From Microbacterium sp. 1.5R (GTDB lineage: Bacteria > Actinomycetota > Actinomycetes > Actinomycetales > Microbacteriaceae), in the NCBI RefSeq assembly GCF_001889265.1, contig NZ_CP018151.1, positions 2,976,001-3,040,000 on the forward strand: a stretch of 64,000 nucleotides of DNA. The letters are read 5' to 3'. A model generated the notes under the pieces. The model ran no database searches. It saw nothing but the letters and a program-made list of their open reading frames with translations, and was not told where the DNA came from. Below, piece after piece: positions 41,609 to 50,425 of this stretch; the first letter of the stretch is position 1, and each line of letters opens with the position of its first letter. The translations under genes and the position numbers were made by a program.

Positions 41609-42841
41609 TCAGGATGCGGGATTCGTGAAGAACTGGTCGAGCCGCTCCGTGGGCTCGTAGTCATCCGGCGAGCCCGCGAGATCGGCACCGTCGGTGATCT
41701 TCCAGGACTCCTCCGCATAGTCCGCGAGGTTGTCCTGCGTGACGATCACGGACGGCTGAACGATCTGATTGATCTTCGGCCCTTCCCCCTTGAGTGTCCG
41801 GAGCGCCACCTCTGCGACGACTTCGCCCGTCCTGACGGATGGCGTCGTCGTGCCGAAGTACGGATAGTCGGGATTCTGCAGAGCCCACGCGGAGAACCCC
41901 TGCGTGGCTCCGTCATCGGCGATCGGCGGGGCCTCGAGCCCCGATTCGACGAACGCGTTGTAGATTCCCAACCCCATGGTTCCGGACTGGAGGACGGCGT
42001 CCACTCCGGCAGGGTTGGTGGAGAGGAACTTCAGCACCTCCGCCTGCGCCGTCGCCGGCTGGAAGAACCCTGTCACCTCGCCGACGACCTTCACCTCAGG
42101 GCAGGTGTCCAGGATCGCGTCGGTACCGAGATCAGCGAACGTGGTGTTCGGGATCCCCGGGATTCCCTGCACCCGCAGCACGGAGCCTTTACCGCCGATC
42201 GCGCCGAGAGTACCGGCCGTGACCTCTGCGACGGCCAGGGGCACGTTGCGCGTGACGCTGATCGCATATTCGGAGTCGATCGGCACCTGCGCGGCGATCA
42301 CCGGGATTCCCGCGTCGAACGCCTGCTTGACGAGATCGATCGACGGCTCCGGCGCGATGGGAGTGTAGATGATCACGTCGGGCTTCAGTGCGAGCGCCTC
42401 GTTGAACTGCTGCAACTGCAAGGGCACGTTCGACGGGTCATCGGGAGCGAAGTCGGCGACGATCTCGACGCCCTCAGCTTCGAGACTCGACCGGATCGCC
42501 TCAGTCATGGTCGCGATGAACGGGCTCGCAGGCGGCATCCCCACGAGCGCCGCCGTGTACCCCTCGGTCTTCTCGGAGGCGTAGTCCGCCCACGCCGACT
42601 TCCGGATCTCATACGGCCACAGGTTGAAGCCGTTCACGATGTCTTCGGGGAACTCGGCGAGCAGTCCCGACGGATCGCTCACCGGGGTCGTCGGGACGAC
42701 TCCGCACCCCTCCGCCGAGGTGCCGCTCGACGCGGACGGCGCGCCAGAACCGGAAGGGGCGCACCCGGCCACCACGAGGCCGGACACGGACAGAAGGACG
42801 ATGGCTAAGCCCGCGCGAGCGGGTAGGGCAGAACTGTGCAT
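41609..42841 (-). CDS. CUT2-type ABC transporter substrate-binding lipoprotein
   Basis: 410 aa from ATG at 42841 with GAGGAGTCCCG before it. A lipoprotein signal with lipobox VVAGC ends at about residue 27. The mature part is a periplasmic-binding fold of the ribose type (ASPFIATMTEAIRSSLEAEG, LALKPDVIIYTPIAPEPSID, AFDAGIPVIAAQVPID, GVDAVLQSGTMGLGIYNA). In a sugar system it would bind a pentose or hexose, but relatives in catabolic clusters may bind other ligands. It is divergent from the ATPase and permease genes instead of leading their operon. Two palindromes lie in the shared promoter region. Confidence 0.9.
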   Translation of the reverse strand: MHSSALPARAGLAIVLLSVSGLVVAGCAPSGSGAPSASSGTSAEGCGVVPTTPVSDPSGLLAEFPEDIVNGFNLWPYEIRKSAWADYASEKTEGYTAALVGMPPASPFIATMTEAIRSSLEAEGVEIVADFAPDDPSNVPLQLQQFNEALALKPDVIIYTPIAPEPSIDLVKQAFDAGIPVIAAQVPIDSEYAISVTRNVPLAVAEVTAGTLGAIGGKGSVLRVQGIPGIPNTTFADLGTDAILDTCPEVKVVGEVTGFFQPATAQAEVLKFLSTNPAGVDAVLQSGTMGLGIYNAFVESGLEAPPIADDGATQGFSAWALQNPDYPYFGTTTPSVRTGEVVAEVALRTLKGEGPKINQIVQPSVIVTQDNLADYAEESWKITDGADLAGSPDDYEPTERLDQFFTNPAS

Positions 42842-42864
42842 TCGGGACTCCTCTTTGAGTTGAA

Positions 42865-42880
42865 AACGCATCTGTGCGTT
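42865..42880. promoter_or_regulatory. 16-bp palindrome upstream of the binding-protein gene
   Basis: AACGCA-TCTG-TGCGTT, perfect arms, 24-39 bp before the ATG at 42841. It is of the general LacI/GalR operator kind; no such regulator is in the window. Confidence 0.4.
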
Positions 42881-42898
42881 CCCAAAGGAAAGCACAAG

Positions 42899-42915
42899 CG
42901 ATACGATCCGTCTAG
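42899..42915. promoter_or_regulatory. CGATAC-type site C (degenerate right half)
   Basis: CGATAC-GATCC-GTCTAG in the 119-bp divergent region of the ABC genes. The left half is perfect and the right half weak. Confidence 0.4.
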
Positions 42916-42960
42916 TTCAGCATTTTCAGGAACAACTGACGACTCGATGAGGAGTGGTAA

Positions 42961-44469
42961 GTGGAGACCGAACCCGACCGCCTGGACGCGGCACGAATCA
43001 GCAAGAGATTCGGCGGAACGAAGGCGCTCGTCGACGCCGACCTGCAGGTGCGTCCCGGCGAGGTGCATACGCTGCTGGGCGAGAACGGCTCAGGCAAGAG
43101 CACACTGGTGAAGATCATCGGCGGCGTACATCGCCCGGACACCGGTTCCGTCTCTCTCGACGGAGTCGCGATGAGCGCTCGAAGTCCCCGCCACGCGTCG
43201 GGCCAGGGAGTGGCCACCGTCTTTCAGGAGGTGCTGACCGCGAGCAGCCAGTCGGTCCTCGACAACGTGTGGCTCGGATCGGACGGGGTGTTCGCCCGAC
43301 GCGTCAGTCGCGCGGATCAACGCATCATAGCGGCGGAGGTGCTCGAACGACTCGTCGGTGATCTTCCGCTCGATGCATCTGCCGGAGACCTGTCCCTCTC
43401 CGAACGGCAGGCTGTCTGCATCGCCAGAGCTCTCGTCAGGAGACCGCGCCTCCTGATCCTCGACGAGTCCACCGCCGCGCTGGACGTCCGCACCCGGGAT
43501 CGCCTGTTCGGCGAGATGCGGCGTCTCACCTCGGAAGGGAGCAGCGTCCTCTTCATCTCGCATCGGATGGACGAGGTTGCCGAGATATCGGACCGGGTGA
43601 CCGTGCTGCGATCCGGACGCACCATCTCGACCACCGATCGATCCGAGCTGTCCGTACAGAGACTGATCGGCGATATGACCGGCACATCCGGCCACCACGA
43701 GAGAGTCGACTCGGAACGAGACCTCGGAGCAGTGACGCTTCGGGCCGACGCGATCCGGCTCGCCCCCGAAGCCGACCCCATCGACCTCACCGTCCGCGCC
43801 GGACAACTGGTCGGGCTGGCTGGACTCGAGGGACAGGGGCAGGATCTCTTCATCAAGCGTCTCGCCGGCCTCGCCTCAGGTCCCGGCGCCGTGCTCCGCC
43901 CCTCCGAGCATGACGAGAAAGAGGTGCGCGCGCGGCGCGCGGGCGCCCTCGGTGTCGCGTACCTCCCACGGGAGCGCCGCGGAGAATCGCTCTTCGAATC
44001 CATGTCGATCAGTGAGAACTTCGCACTCCCGACGATGGCCCAGGATCGCCGCGGGCTCCTGTTGAGCCCATCACGTCTCGCACGCAGATTCGACGAATTC
44101 ATACGGTCACTCAGCATCCGTCTCGGATCGCCGAAGGATCCGATCTCCAGTCTGTCCGGCGGAAGCCAGCAGAAGGTGCTCCTTGCACGGTGGCTCGCGA
44201 CCGGGCCGACCGTTCTGCTCCTCAACGACCCGACCCGAGGTGTCGACATCATGACCAAGCGCGAGATCTATTCGCAGCTCGACCAGCTCTGCTCGCAGGG
44301 CATGAGCGTCGTGATGCTCTCGAGCGAAGTCGAGGAGCTGGTCGAGCTGGTCGACCGCGTTCTGGTCTTCCGCGATCAGACGGTGTTCGCCGACATCCCC
44401 AGGGAGAGCCTCACCACGCAGGCCGTCGTCTCGGCCTACTTCGGACAGCGGAAGGAAGCTTCCGCATGA
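42961..44469 (+). CDS. CUT2-type ABC transporter ATP-binding protein (duplicated ATPase)
   Basis: 502 aa from GTG at 42961 with GAGGAGTGGTAA before it. Two tandem ATPase domains, as in RbsA/MglA. The first has LLGENGSGKSTLVKI, a LSLSERQAVCIARAL signature and LLILDESTAALD. The second has a degenerate Walker A (LAGLEGQGQDLF), LSGGSQQKVLLARWL and LLLNDPTRGVD. It energises import together with the two permeases that follow, each coupled by a 4-bp overlap. The imported compound may be a carbohydrate-like or aromatic glycoside; this is open. Confidence 0.92.
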   Translation: METEPDRLDAARISKRFGGTKALVDADLQVRPGEVHTLLGENGSGKSTLVKIIGGVHRPDTGSVSLDGVAMSARSPRHASGQGVATVFQEVLTASSQSVLDNVWLGSDGVFARRVSRADQRIIAAEVLERLVGDLPLDASAGDLSLSERQAVCIARALVRRPRLLILDESTAALDVRTRDRLFGEMRRLTSEGSSVLFISHRMDEVAEISDRVTVLRSGRTISTTDRSELSVQRLIGDMTGTSGHHERVDSERDLGAVTLRADAIRLAPEADPIDLTVRAGQLVGLAGLEGQGQDLFIKRLAGLASGPGAVLRPSEHDEKEVRARRAGALGVAYLPRERRGESLFESMSISENFALPTMAQDRRGLLLSPSRLARRFDEFIRSLSIRLGSPKDPISSLSGGSQQKVLLARWLATGPTVLLLNDPTRGVDIMTKREIYSQLDQLCSQGMSVVMLSSEVEELVELVDRVLVFRDQTVFADIPRESLTTQAVVSAYFGQRKEASA

Positions 44470-45425
44470 ACGCCGCACTCGCTTTTCTCCGCCGTCGACC
44501 CTTCGCCTTCGCACTGATGCTGTCGATCGTGCTGCTGGTCCTCAATCTGATCGTCTCGCCCAGCTTCCTCTCACCGGAGCGCCTGCCCGGCACTCTGGCC
44601 ACGTTGGCGCCGTTCGTGCTCGTGGGCTTCGCGTCGACCCCGGCCATTCTCTCCGGTGGCATCGACGTGTCCGTAGGACCGCTCGCGACCTTCATCAACT
44701 GCCTCTTCGTGGCCGTACTCATCCCCTTCGGGCTGGGCGACTGGCCCGTAGCCGTACCTGTGCTTCTCGTGGTGGCCAGTGCGCTCGGCGCCGTGAACGG
44801 AGTGCTGGTCGCGGTCCTCAGACTGCACCCCGTCGTCGCGACGACCGGGATGCTCTTCCTGCTCATCGGGCTGTCGCTGACCATCGCGCCGACACCGATC
44901 GCGGCGCCTGACAACTGGAGCGAGTCGTTCGCCGGGGCGATCGGACCAGTACCGGGGGCTCTCCTGCTGATCGCTTTCGCGGGACTCATCTGGTTCGGCC
45001 TTCGTCGCACGGCCTACAACCGCAACCTCCTCGCTCTCGGCGACAGCGACATCTCGGCCTACGGCTCGGGGGTGCGTGTGACGACGGTTCGCGTCCTCGC
45101 CTATGCCCTCGGCGGCCTGTTCGCCGGAGTCGCGGGGATCGCGCTGTCCGCGCTTCTGCAATCCTCGCAGTCCTCACTCGCGTCCACCTACGCGCTTCTC
45201 GGCCTCGCCGCGGCAGTGCTCGGCGGCACAAGTCTGGGCGGAGGACGCGGAGGACTGCTCGGCACGTTCTTCGGAGCGCTCACCATCTACCTTCTGCAGC
45301 AGGTGCTCACCGCCTCCGGCGTGGCTCCCAGCTTCATCCAGCTCGCGTACGGTCTTGTTCTCGTCGCGGGCGTCATCCTCGGAGCGACCCTGCTCCTTCC
45401 CCGCTCGAGAGGATCACGCGCATGA
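44466..45425 (+). CDS. CUT2-type ABC transporter permease 1
   Basis: 319 aa from ATG at 44466, overlapping the ATPase stop; a longer frame starting at 44190 lies inside the ATPase gene and is rejected. About nine or ten membrane helices. The family stretch is STPAILSGGIDVSVGPLATF, then RRTAYNRNLLALGDSDISAY with the EAA-like coupling helix region, and LGGTSLGGGRGGLLGTFFGA. Partner of the second permease; the two probably form a heterodimer. Confidence 0.9.
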   Translation: MNAALAFLRRRPFAFALMLSIVLLVLNLIVSPSFLSPERLPGTLATLAPFVLVGFASTPAILSGGIDVSVGPLATFINCLFVAVLIPFGLGDWPVAVPVLLVVASALGAVNGVLVAVLRLHPVVATTGMLFLLIGLSLTIAPTPIAAPDNWSESFAGAIGPVPGALLLIAFAGLIWFGLRRTAYNRNLLALGDSDISAYGSGVRVTTVRVLAYALGGLFAGVAGIALSALLQSSQSSLASTYALLGLAAAVLGGTSLGGGRGGLLGTFFGALTIYLLQQVLTASGVAPSFIQLAYGLVLVAGVILGATLLLPRSRGSRA

Positions 45426-46450
45426 CCGATGTCGGCGAATCTCACACCGCCTCACTCACGACTCCCGCATCCAGCCCCACGAGGCTGGTCGCCGCACGGC
45501 GATGGATGTTCGAGGTGCCCGCTCTCCAAGTGCTCGTGCTGGTGCTCCTCGTGGCCTGGCTTCTCATGATTCAGCCGGCGTTCTTCGCGCCACGGCCGAT
45601 CACCGCCATCCTCGTGATCGCATCGCTTCTCGCCGTCGCAGCGCTGGGTCAGACGCTCGTGGTGCTGCTCGGAGGACTGGATCTCAGCGCTCCCGGCTAC
45701 ATTCTCTTCGGCGCCTTCGTCGCTTCGAACGTCGCCGGAGCGGCAGGCATCCCGCTCGTCTGGAGTGTTCTGCTCGTCGTCGGATTCTGCGGCCTCGTGG
45801 GAGCGCTGATCGGGTGGATCTGTCACCGCTACCGCGTCCAGCCGCTGGTCGTGACCCTCGGAGCCGGCGCTGCACTGGCCGGGATGACCCTGCTTCTCGC
45901 CGACGGGAACTACTCCTCCGCACCACCGGACGAGCTGCGGCGGATCGCCAGCCTGACGGGCACGACGTTCGGACTCCCGATCCCGCCGATCATCCCGATC
46001 GTGCTCGTCGTCACCGTGCTGACCTGGGTCTTCCTCAACCGCACCGGCGCGGGCCGCAAGCTGTATGCCACCGGCATCAACCCACGCGCAGCCGACCTCA
46101 CCGGAGTACGGACCTCCGTCGTGTGGACGTCCGTCTTCGCCGCATCAGGGATCTGCGCCGGTCTCGCCGGAATGCTGATCGCCGCGTTCGGTTCGGGATG
46201 GTCGCAGACCGTGGGAGACCCCTACCTCTTCTCCGGGCTGGCAGCGGTTCTCGTCGGAGGAACGACGTTCGGATCGATACGCGGCAGCTTCACCCGAACG
46301 GTTCTGGGCGCGCTGATACTCACCGTGCTGTCCACCATCATCGTGGGCAGCGGGATGACCGAGGCGCAGAGCAGAATCATCTACGGTCTGATCATCCTCG
46401 CCGTGGTGTTCGTCTACGGACGTGAGCGCCACGTGCGGGACCGCTTCTGA
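45422..46450 (+). CDS. CUT2-type ABC transporter permease 2
   Basis: 342 aa, overlapping permease 1 by 4 bp. RbsC-like helices: LGQTLVVLLGGLDLSAPGYI, a cytoplasmic coupling stretch NRTGAGRKLYATGINPRAAD, and VLVGGTTFGSIRGSFTRTVL. A long N-terminal cytoplasmic part (~35 residues) precedes TM1. It ends the transporter operon; a strong hairpin follows at 46456. Confidence 0.9.
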   Translation: MTDVGESHTASLTTPASSPTRLVAARRWMFEVPALQVLVLVLLVAWLLMIQPAFFAPRPITAILVIASLLAVAALGQTLVVLLGGLDLSAPGYILFGAFVASNVAGAAGIPLVWSVLLVVGFCGLVGALIGWICHRYRVQPLVVTLGAGAALAGMTLLLADGNYSSAPPDELRRIASLTGTTFGLPIPPIIPIVLVVTVLTWVFLNRTGAGRKLYATGINPRAADLTGVRTSVVWTSVFAASGICAGLAGMLIAAFGSGWSQTVGDPYLFSGLAAVLVGGTTFGSIRGSFTRTVLGALILTVLSTIIVGSGMTEAQSRIIYGLIILAVVFVYGRERHVRDRF

Positions 46451-46455
46451 GAACC

Positions 46456-46489
46456 GGGGTGACGGGGCGCGGGCGCGCACCGTCACCCC
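46456..46489. terminator. Terminator between permease 2 and the EthD gene
   Basis: GGGGTGACG and CGTCACCCC arms (9 bp, 16-nt loop) between convergent genes. No clear T-tract. Confidence 0.65.
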
Positions 46490-46495
46490 GTCGGT

Positions 46496-47209
46496 TCACC
46501 GGAGCGTGATAGGCGTGGTGAGGAAGGCCGTGGAGAACTCTGTGTTCGTGAACATGGGTTCGTCCGGGGCGACGACGTCCCGATAGTGGGCGCTCGCGAA
46601 CTCGGCCTCGAGAGCATCCGCCGACCGGAAGGTGATCGTGCCGACCCCGTCGTACCCTGTGCTCGCGAAGCGCGATGACACAGGAGCCGGCGCCGGAGTG
46701 TCCTCCAGCCGAAGCAGACGCGAGGCCGTATCCGGGCCGGAGGTCGCGAGTTGCGCGTGCGAGCCGGTCCAGTAGTCGGCGAACTCGCTGAAGCGGAGCC
46801 GGTACTGCGCGACCGGAAGCACGATGACCTTCACCGGCTCGGATGCGGCTGAGCCGTCGGGCGATGCCTCCCAGATGACCTGCGGCACTCCCCCGACAGC
46901 TGCGAGCCCGTTCTGGAGGGTGCCGCTGCGCAGCCCCGCCCAGTTCGTGAACTCTCGCGAACCGACCCAGTCGGCGGCGTCATTCTTCCGCGCCCACCAC
47001 GTCTCCACCGCCGCGTCGTAGGGCGACGTCGATGTACCGGCGATGGGCGCGGGCCCGTCGAGCGGCCGATTGAAGACGTGCGAAAGGAGTCCCGCAGCAT
47101 CCAGCGGATGCTGCGCTTCGAGTTCCAGCCATTCGTCAGCGAAAGCCCCGGAGGACACCCCCTGTCGACTCTTCAACAGGATCACGAGCTTGTAGGCGGC
47201 CTCGGTCAT
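46496..47209 (-). CDS. EthD-domain protein with two ferredoxin-like units
   Basis: 237 aa. The N-terminal unit (KLVILLKSRQGVSSGAFADE) and the C-terminal unit (VKVIVLPVAQYRLRFSEFAD, YWTGSHAQLA) are both of the EthD/dimeric alpha-beta barrel kind. EthD was named from an ether-degradation cluster, where it is needed but has no proven reaction. It is the last gene of a six-gene operon and starts 1 bp after the preceding stop. It resembles the first domain of the fusion protein at 19952-21757. Confidence 0.75.
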   Translation of the reverse strand: MTEAAYKLVILLKSRQGVSSGAFADEWLELEAQHPLDAAGLLSHVFNRPLDGPAPIAGTSTSPYDAAVETWWARKNDAADWVGSREFTNWAGLRSGTLQNGLAAVGGVPQVIWEASPDGSAASEPVKVIVLPVAQYRLRFSEFADYWTGSHAQLATSGPDTASRLLRLEDTPAPAPVSSRFASTGYDGVGTITFRSADALEAEFASAHYRDVVAPDEPMFTNTEFSTAFLTTPITLR

Positions 47210-47210
47210 C

Positions 47211-48503
47211 TCACTTGCCTTTCCTTAGGGCGACGAGGGAGTCGGCGACCCCCATGAGCAGCTTCGATCCGGCTGCGGCCACGAGGATCTCCTGAGGGAG
47301 GTGCGTGCGAGCGGCAGAGGCGCCTGCCTCACGCCCCATCTCCCGGTTCTTGTGGCAGCGAACCGGCACGTTGAGGATGAGACGTCGCAGACAGGAGTTC
47401 TCGTGGTCACACCAGACCACCTCTCCCAACCGGTCCTCCATGACCTTGCGGGGAAAATCCGGGTCGGCGAGCAGTTGGCGGGCGAGCATGATGCCATCCG
47501 CATGACCGGCGAGGATCGCTTGGGCGCCCTGCACAGGGTCGTATGTGCTGCTGAGCATGAGCGCGACGTCGGGCATCGCCTCGCGAAAAGTCTGGGGCTC
47601 GCCGTGCGCGAGGATGCTGCCGGATGCCGACTGCACATTCTGGTCCATGGATTCGTAGTTGCCGTCGCTCAAGGCGATGTACCCGAGCCCCTCCCGCGCG
47701 ACGACCGCAGCGACCTGGGCGAAGCCCTCCGGCCCCTGACCGTCCGGAAGATGGTCGTTCGAACTCATCCGCAAACCCACCGGATAGTCCGGGCCGACGA
47801 TCCGTCGAATCGCGCGAACGGTGTCCACGAGGATCCGGGCGCGGTTCTCGACGCTTCCGCCGTAGTCATCGGTTCGGAAGTTGGTACGAGGTGAGAGGAA
47901 TGAGGAGTACAGGTACCGCATGTGAGCTCCGAGTTCGACGCCGTCGAACCCTGCTTTCTGCGCACGGATCACCGCGGCCACCACCTGCTCCTGCACTTCC
48001 GCGATCTCGGCGATCGAGATCTCCACGGGAGACGGGGTCGTGCGGCCCCCGGGAATATGAAGTCCCGGCGGCAGGTGCGGAGCCGCCATCCTGACTCCCA
48101 CGGGGCTCGCCGCGCGCGTGGGACGATCCGGGCCCGGCACACCCATCGCGCCGAAGCTGGGGAAGATCTGGGCGAAGATCGGTACGTCATGGGCGTGGAC
48201 GGCGTCCACCATCCGGGCGAGGTGCGGGATGAAGTGATCATCGTCGAACCGCATCAGCGGCTTGAACGGTCCCTCTTGATATCCCCTGTCCGTGGAGACT
48301 CCGCCGCCGACGATCACGAGTCCGACTCCGCCCACGGCACGGCGGGTCAGAAAGGCGATCGTCTGTTCACTCGGCCGGCCGTCAGCAGTCGGCTGCAGCA
48401 CGGCCATGGGACTCAGGACGAATCGATTCTTCACGGTCAGACCGTCGATTCTCCATGACGAAGCGAGAGTCTCAAAAGCAGTCGGGGCGGCAGAAAGCGT
48501 CAT
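47211..48503 (-). CDS. Old Yellow Enzyme-type NADH:flavin oxidoreductase with degenerate cluster site
   Basis: 430 aa. FMN barrel of the OYE/2,4-dienoyl-CoA reductase branch: TVKNRFVLSPMAVLQPTADG, AQKAGFDGVELGAHMRYLY, LSPRTNFRTDDYGGSVENRA, DGIMLARQLLADPDFPRKV. The FAD/NADPH half found in ~670-aa dienoyl-CoA reductases is missing. The usual iron-sulfur pattern C-x2-C-x3-C-x11-C is reduced to C-x5-C-x11-C (WCDHENSC then RC). One ligand is replaced, so a normal cluster is doubtful. It probably reduces a C=C bond of a ring or enoate. Start overlaps the upstream stop as ATGA. Confidence 0.85.
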   Translation of the reverse strand: MTLSAAPTAFETLASSWRIDGLTVKNRFVLSPMAVLQPTADGRPSEQTIAFLTRRAVGGVGLVIVGGGVSTDRGYQEGPFKPLMRFDDDHFIPHLARMVDAVHAHDVPIFAQIFPSFGAMGVPGPDRPTRAASPVGVRMAAPHLPPGLHIPGGRTTPSPVEISIAEIAEVQEQVVAAVIRAQKAGFDGVELGAHMRYLYSSFLSPRTNFRTDDYGGSVENRARILVDTVRAIRRIVGPDYPVGLRMSSNDHLPDGQGPEGFAQVAAVVAREGLGYIALSDGNYESMDQNVQSASGSILAHGEPQTFREAMPDVALMLSSTYDPVQGAQAILAGHADGIMLARQLLADPDFPRKVMEDRLGEVVWCDHENSCLRRLILNVPVRCHKNREMGREAGASAARTHLPQEILVAAAGSKLLMGVADSLVALRKGK

Positions 48504-49384
48504 TGCATCTCCTTGTGGGCGTCGGTCTGAGACGACTCATTCGGCAGATCGAGACAGACTTCCTGAATGAGGTCGAGGCGACCGGATGCACCGCCGGGCA
48601 TGAGGCCGAGATCAGAGCGCAGCGTTTCCAAGACCTTCAGTCCCTCCGGATCCACACGCAAGGATGCAGGCCGCGACTCCCAGAGCGCCTCCGCAGACCC
48701 CCTCGGGACTCCGGACTGCGTGATCAGCTCGGCCCCCGACCCGCGTTCCATGGCGTCGGCGACAGAGACCGCCTCCGTGAGCGCTCGCAGATAGGCCCGC
48801 AGTTCCTCGTCCTCACTCGGTGTCCGCTGCGCCCTCACGAGGATCCCCTGCCCTGGATAGCTCGGGAGAACAGTGTCGACGGACGCAATCCGAGTCACCC
48901 CTGCGGCGTCCGCCATGGCATCGAAGGGCGGCCCCAGAAGGGTCGCATCCACGCGTCCGTCCAGCAGCGCATCCAGCCTTTCCGTGACCCCGCCGATCTG
49001 CACGAAGTCGGCTGTCACCCCCGCCTCTGACAGCACCCATCGCGCGATGATCGCAAACCCGTTCGAGAGGGCGTCTACAGCGAAGCGCGCACCGTGCAGA
49101 TCTGCCAGAGAACGCCGTTCCCCCGCGGCATAGACCGAGAGGCCCGTCGACCGCTCGACCTGACCGATGATTCGAACGTCAGCCCCATGCTCATTCCAGA
49201 CGAAGGCGTTGTCCATGGCGGTCACCGCGATGTCGGCCTCGCCGGACATGAGCGCCGCCATCTGCTCCGCGCTCGAGGTCGTGCGTCGCGCCTGCAGAGA
49301 CACCCCCTCTCTTGCGAGCAAACCCTGCGCCTCGGCGACGAGCAGGAGAACCGGGGGAACGAAATGCAGCTGTCGCAGCGTCAT
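48500..49384 (-). CDS. Periplasmic-binding-fold protein without signal peptide
   Basis: 294 aa from ATG at 49384, which overlaps the preceding FAH stop. The fold is the type 2 binding protein of the NMT1/SsuA/TauA class: RQLHFVPPVLLLVAEAQGLL, MAALMSGEADIAVTAMDNAF, LHGARFAVDALSNGFA, LDALLDGRVDATLLGPPFD. There is no signal sequence, lipobox or membrane helix at the N-terminus, and it is inside a cytosolic enzyme operon. It may be an enzyme built on this fold, as 4,5-dihydroxyphthalate decarboxylase is, or a cytosolic ligand sensor. Export by another route cannot be excluded. Confidence 0.75.
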   Translation of the reverse strand: MTLRQLHFVPPVLLLVAEAQGLLAREGVSLQARRTTSSAEQMAALMSGEADIAVTAMDNAFVWNEHGADVRIIGQVERSTGLSVYAAGERRSLADLHGARFAVDALSNGFAIIARWVLSEAGVTADFVQIGGVTERLDALLDGRVDATLLGPPFDAMADAAGVTRIASVDTVLPSYPGQGILVRAQRTPSEDEELRAYLRALTEAVSVADAMERGSGAELITQSGVPRGSAEALWESRPASLRVDPEGLKVLETLRSDLGLMPGGASGRLDLIQEVCLDLPNESSQTDAHKEMQ

Positions 49385-50421
49385 ATCGAGACAGCGACCG
49401 GACGACTCGCCTGCCACGGAGGAAGATGACCGGTAGGGCCGCGAACCGCATTCCGTTGGAAGCCGAGCCCGGTGATGGACCCTTCCATCACGTCACCGTC
49501 GCGCAGGAATCGTTTCCAATGCGATCCGTTGCCTGCCGGAGACCCGGTGATCAGAAGATCGCCCGCGCGAAGCTGAGCGACGGAGGACGCATACGAGAGC
49601 AAGCTCGGCACGTCGAAGGCCAGGCCCCCGGTCGTCGCGTCCTGCATGACATCTCCGTTGAGACGCAACTCGAGTCGCAGTGAGCCCGGGTCTGTAACGA
49701 ATCGAGAAGGCATCAGCACCGGGCCGGTGGGGAAGAAAGTGGGCTGATTCTTCGAGCGGAACCAGTCCGTCCCGATCTTCGCCATGTCCGGGCGTGGGAC
49801 CAGCGATCGCGCCGTGAGGTCGTTCACGATCGTGAATCCGGCGATGTGATCCCACGCATCCTCCGCCGCGATGCGATAGGCATCGCGACGCAGGACGACG
49901 CCCAGTTCGAGCTCCCAGTCCACATCTTCGCCCACATCAGGCAGCTGAACGTCGTCGTACGCCCCGACCACGGCCGACGGGATACCCGTCCAGATATAGG
50001 GGTCGCCTGCACGCACCCGCTCATCGATCTCGTGGGCTGCCTCAGCACGAAGCTCGTCGTCGGACGCATCGTCCCGCCCCAGGCGATGCGCGACGCTCAT
50101 CTCGATGATGTGCTCGCGATAGTTCGCTCCGGCCGCGATGACAGGACCCACCGGCTGCACAGGGGGCAGCACGCGGAGACGTGCATCGACCAATCCGTGA
50201 TCGAGCACTATTCCCTGAGTCGATGCTGCCCGCAGGTGGTCATCGATACGATCGAGGTTGCGGTCCCAATCCTCGAACAGCTGACTCGTCACAGAGAGAC
50301 CGGGAATCACGTCGCGCAGGTCGAAGAGCTTTGACCCCCGCACCGCGGCCGGGATCGTGGCGCCGTCGACCTCGAACGTACCGATTCCGAACGGCCCGGC
50401 CTTCACCTCGTCCAGGCTCAT
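49381..50421 (-). CDS. FAH-family hydrolase
   Basis: 346 aa. Motifs are VIAAGANYREHIIEMSVAHR, DWELELGVVLRRDA with the ExE metal ligands, FTIVNDLTARSL, and GDLLITGSPAGNGSHW. This set is close to acylpyruvases and 2-hydroxyhepta-dienoate-type isomerases/decarboxylases. It follows the extradiol dioxygenase gene by 4 bp, a natural place for an enzyme acting on a ring-cleavage product. No ribosome site is visible, so translation is probably coupled. Confidence 0.9.
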   Translation of the reverse strand: MSLDEVKAGPFGIGTFEVDGATIPAAVRGSKLFDLRDVIPGLSVTSQLFEDWDRNLDRIDDHLRAASTQGIVLDHGLVDARLRVLPPVQPVGPVIAAGANYREHIIEMSVAHRLGRDDASDDELRAEAAHEIDERVRAGDPYIWTGIPSAVVGAYDDVQLPDVGEDVDWELELGVVLRRDAYRIAAEDAWDHIAGFTIVNDLTARSLVPRPDMAKIGTDWFRSKNQPTFFPTGPVLMPSRFVTDPGSLRLELRLNGDVMQDATTGGLAFDVPSLLSYASSVAQLRAGDLLITGSPAGNGSHWKRFLRDGDVMEGSITGLGFQRNAVRGPTGHLPPWQASRPVAVSI

Positions 50422-50425
50422 GACG

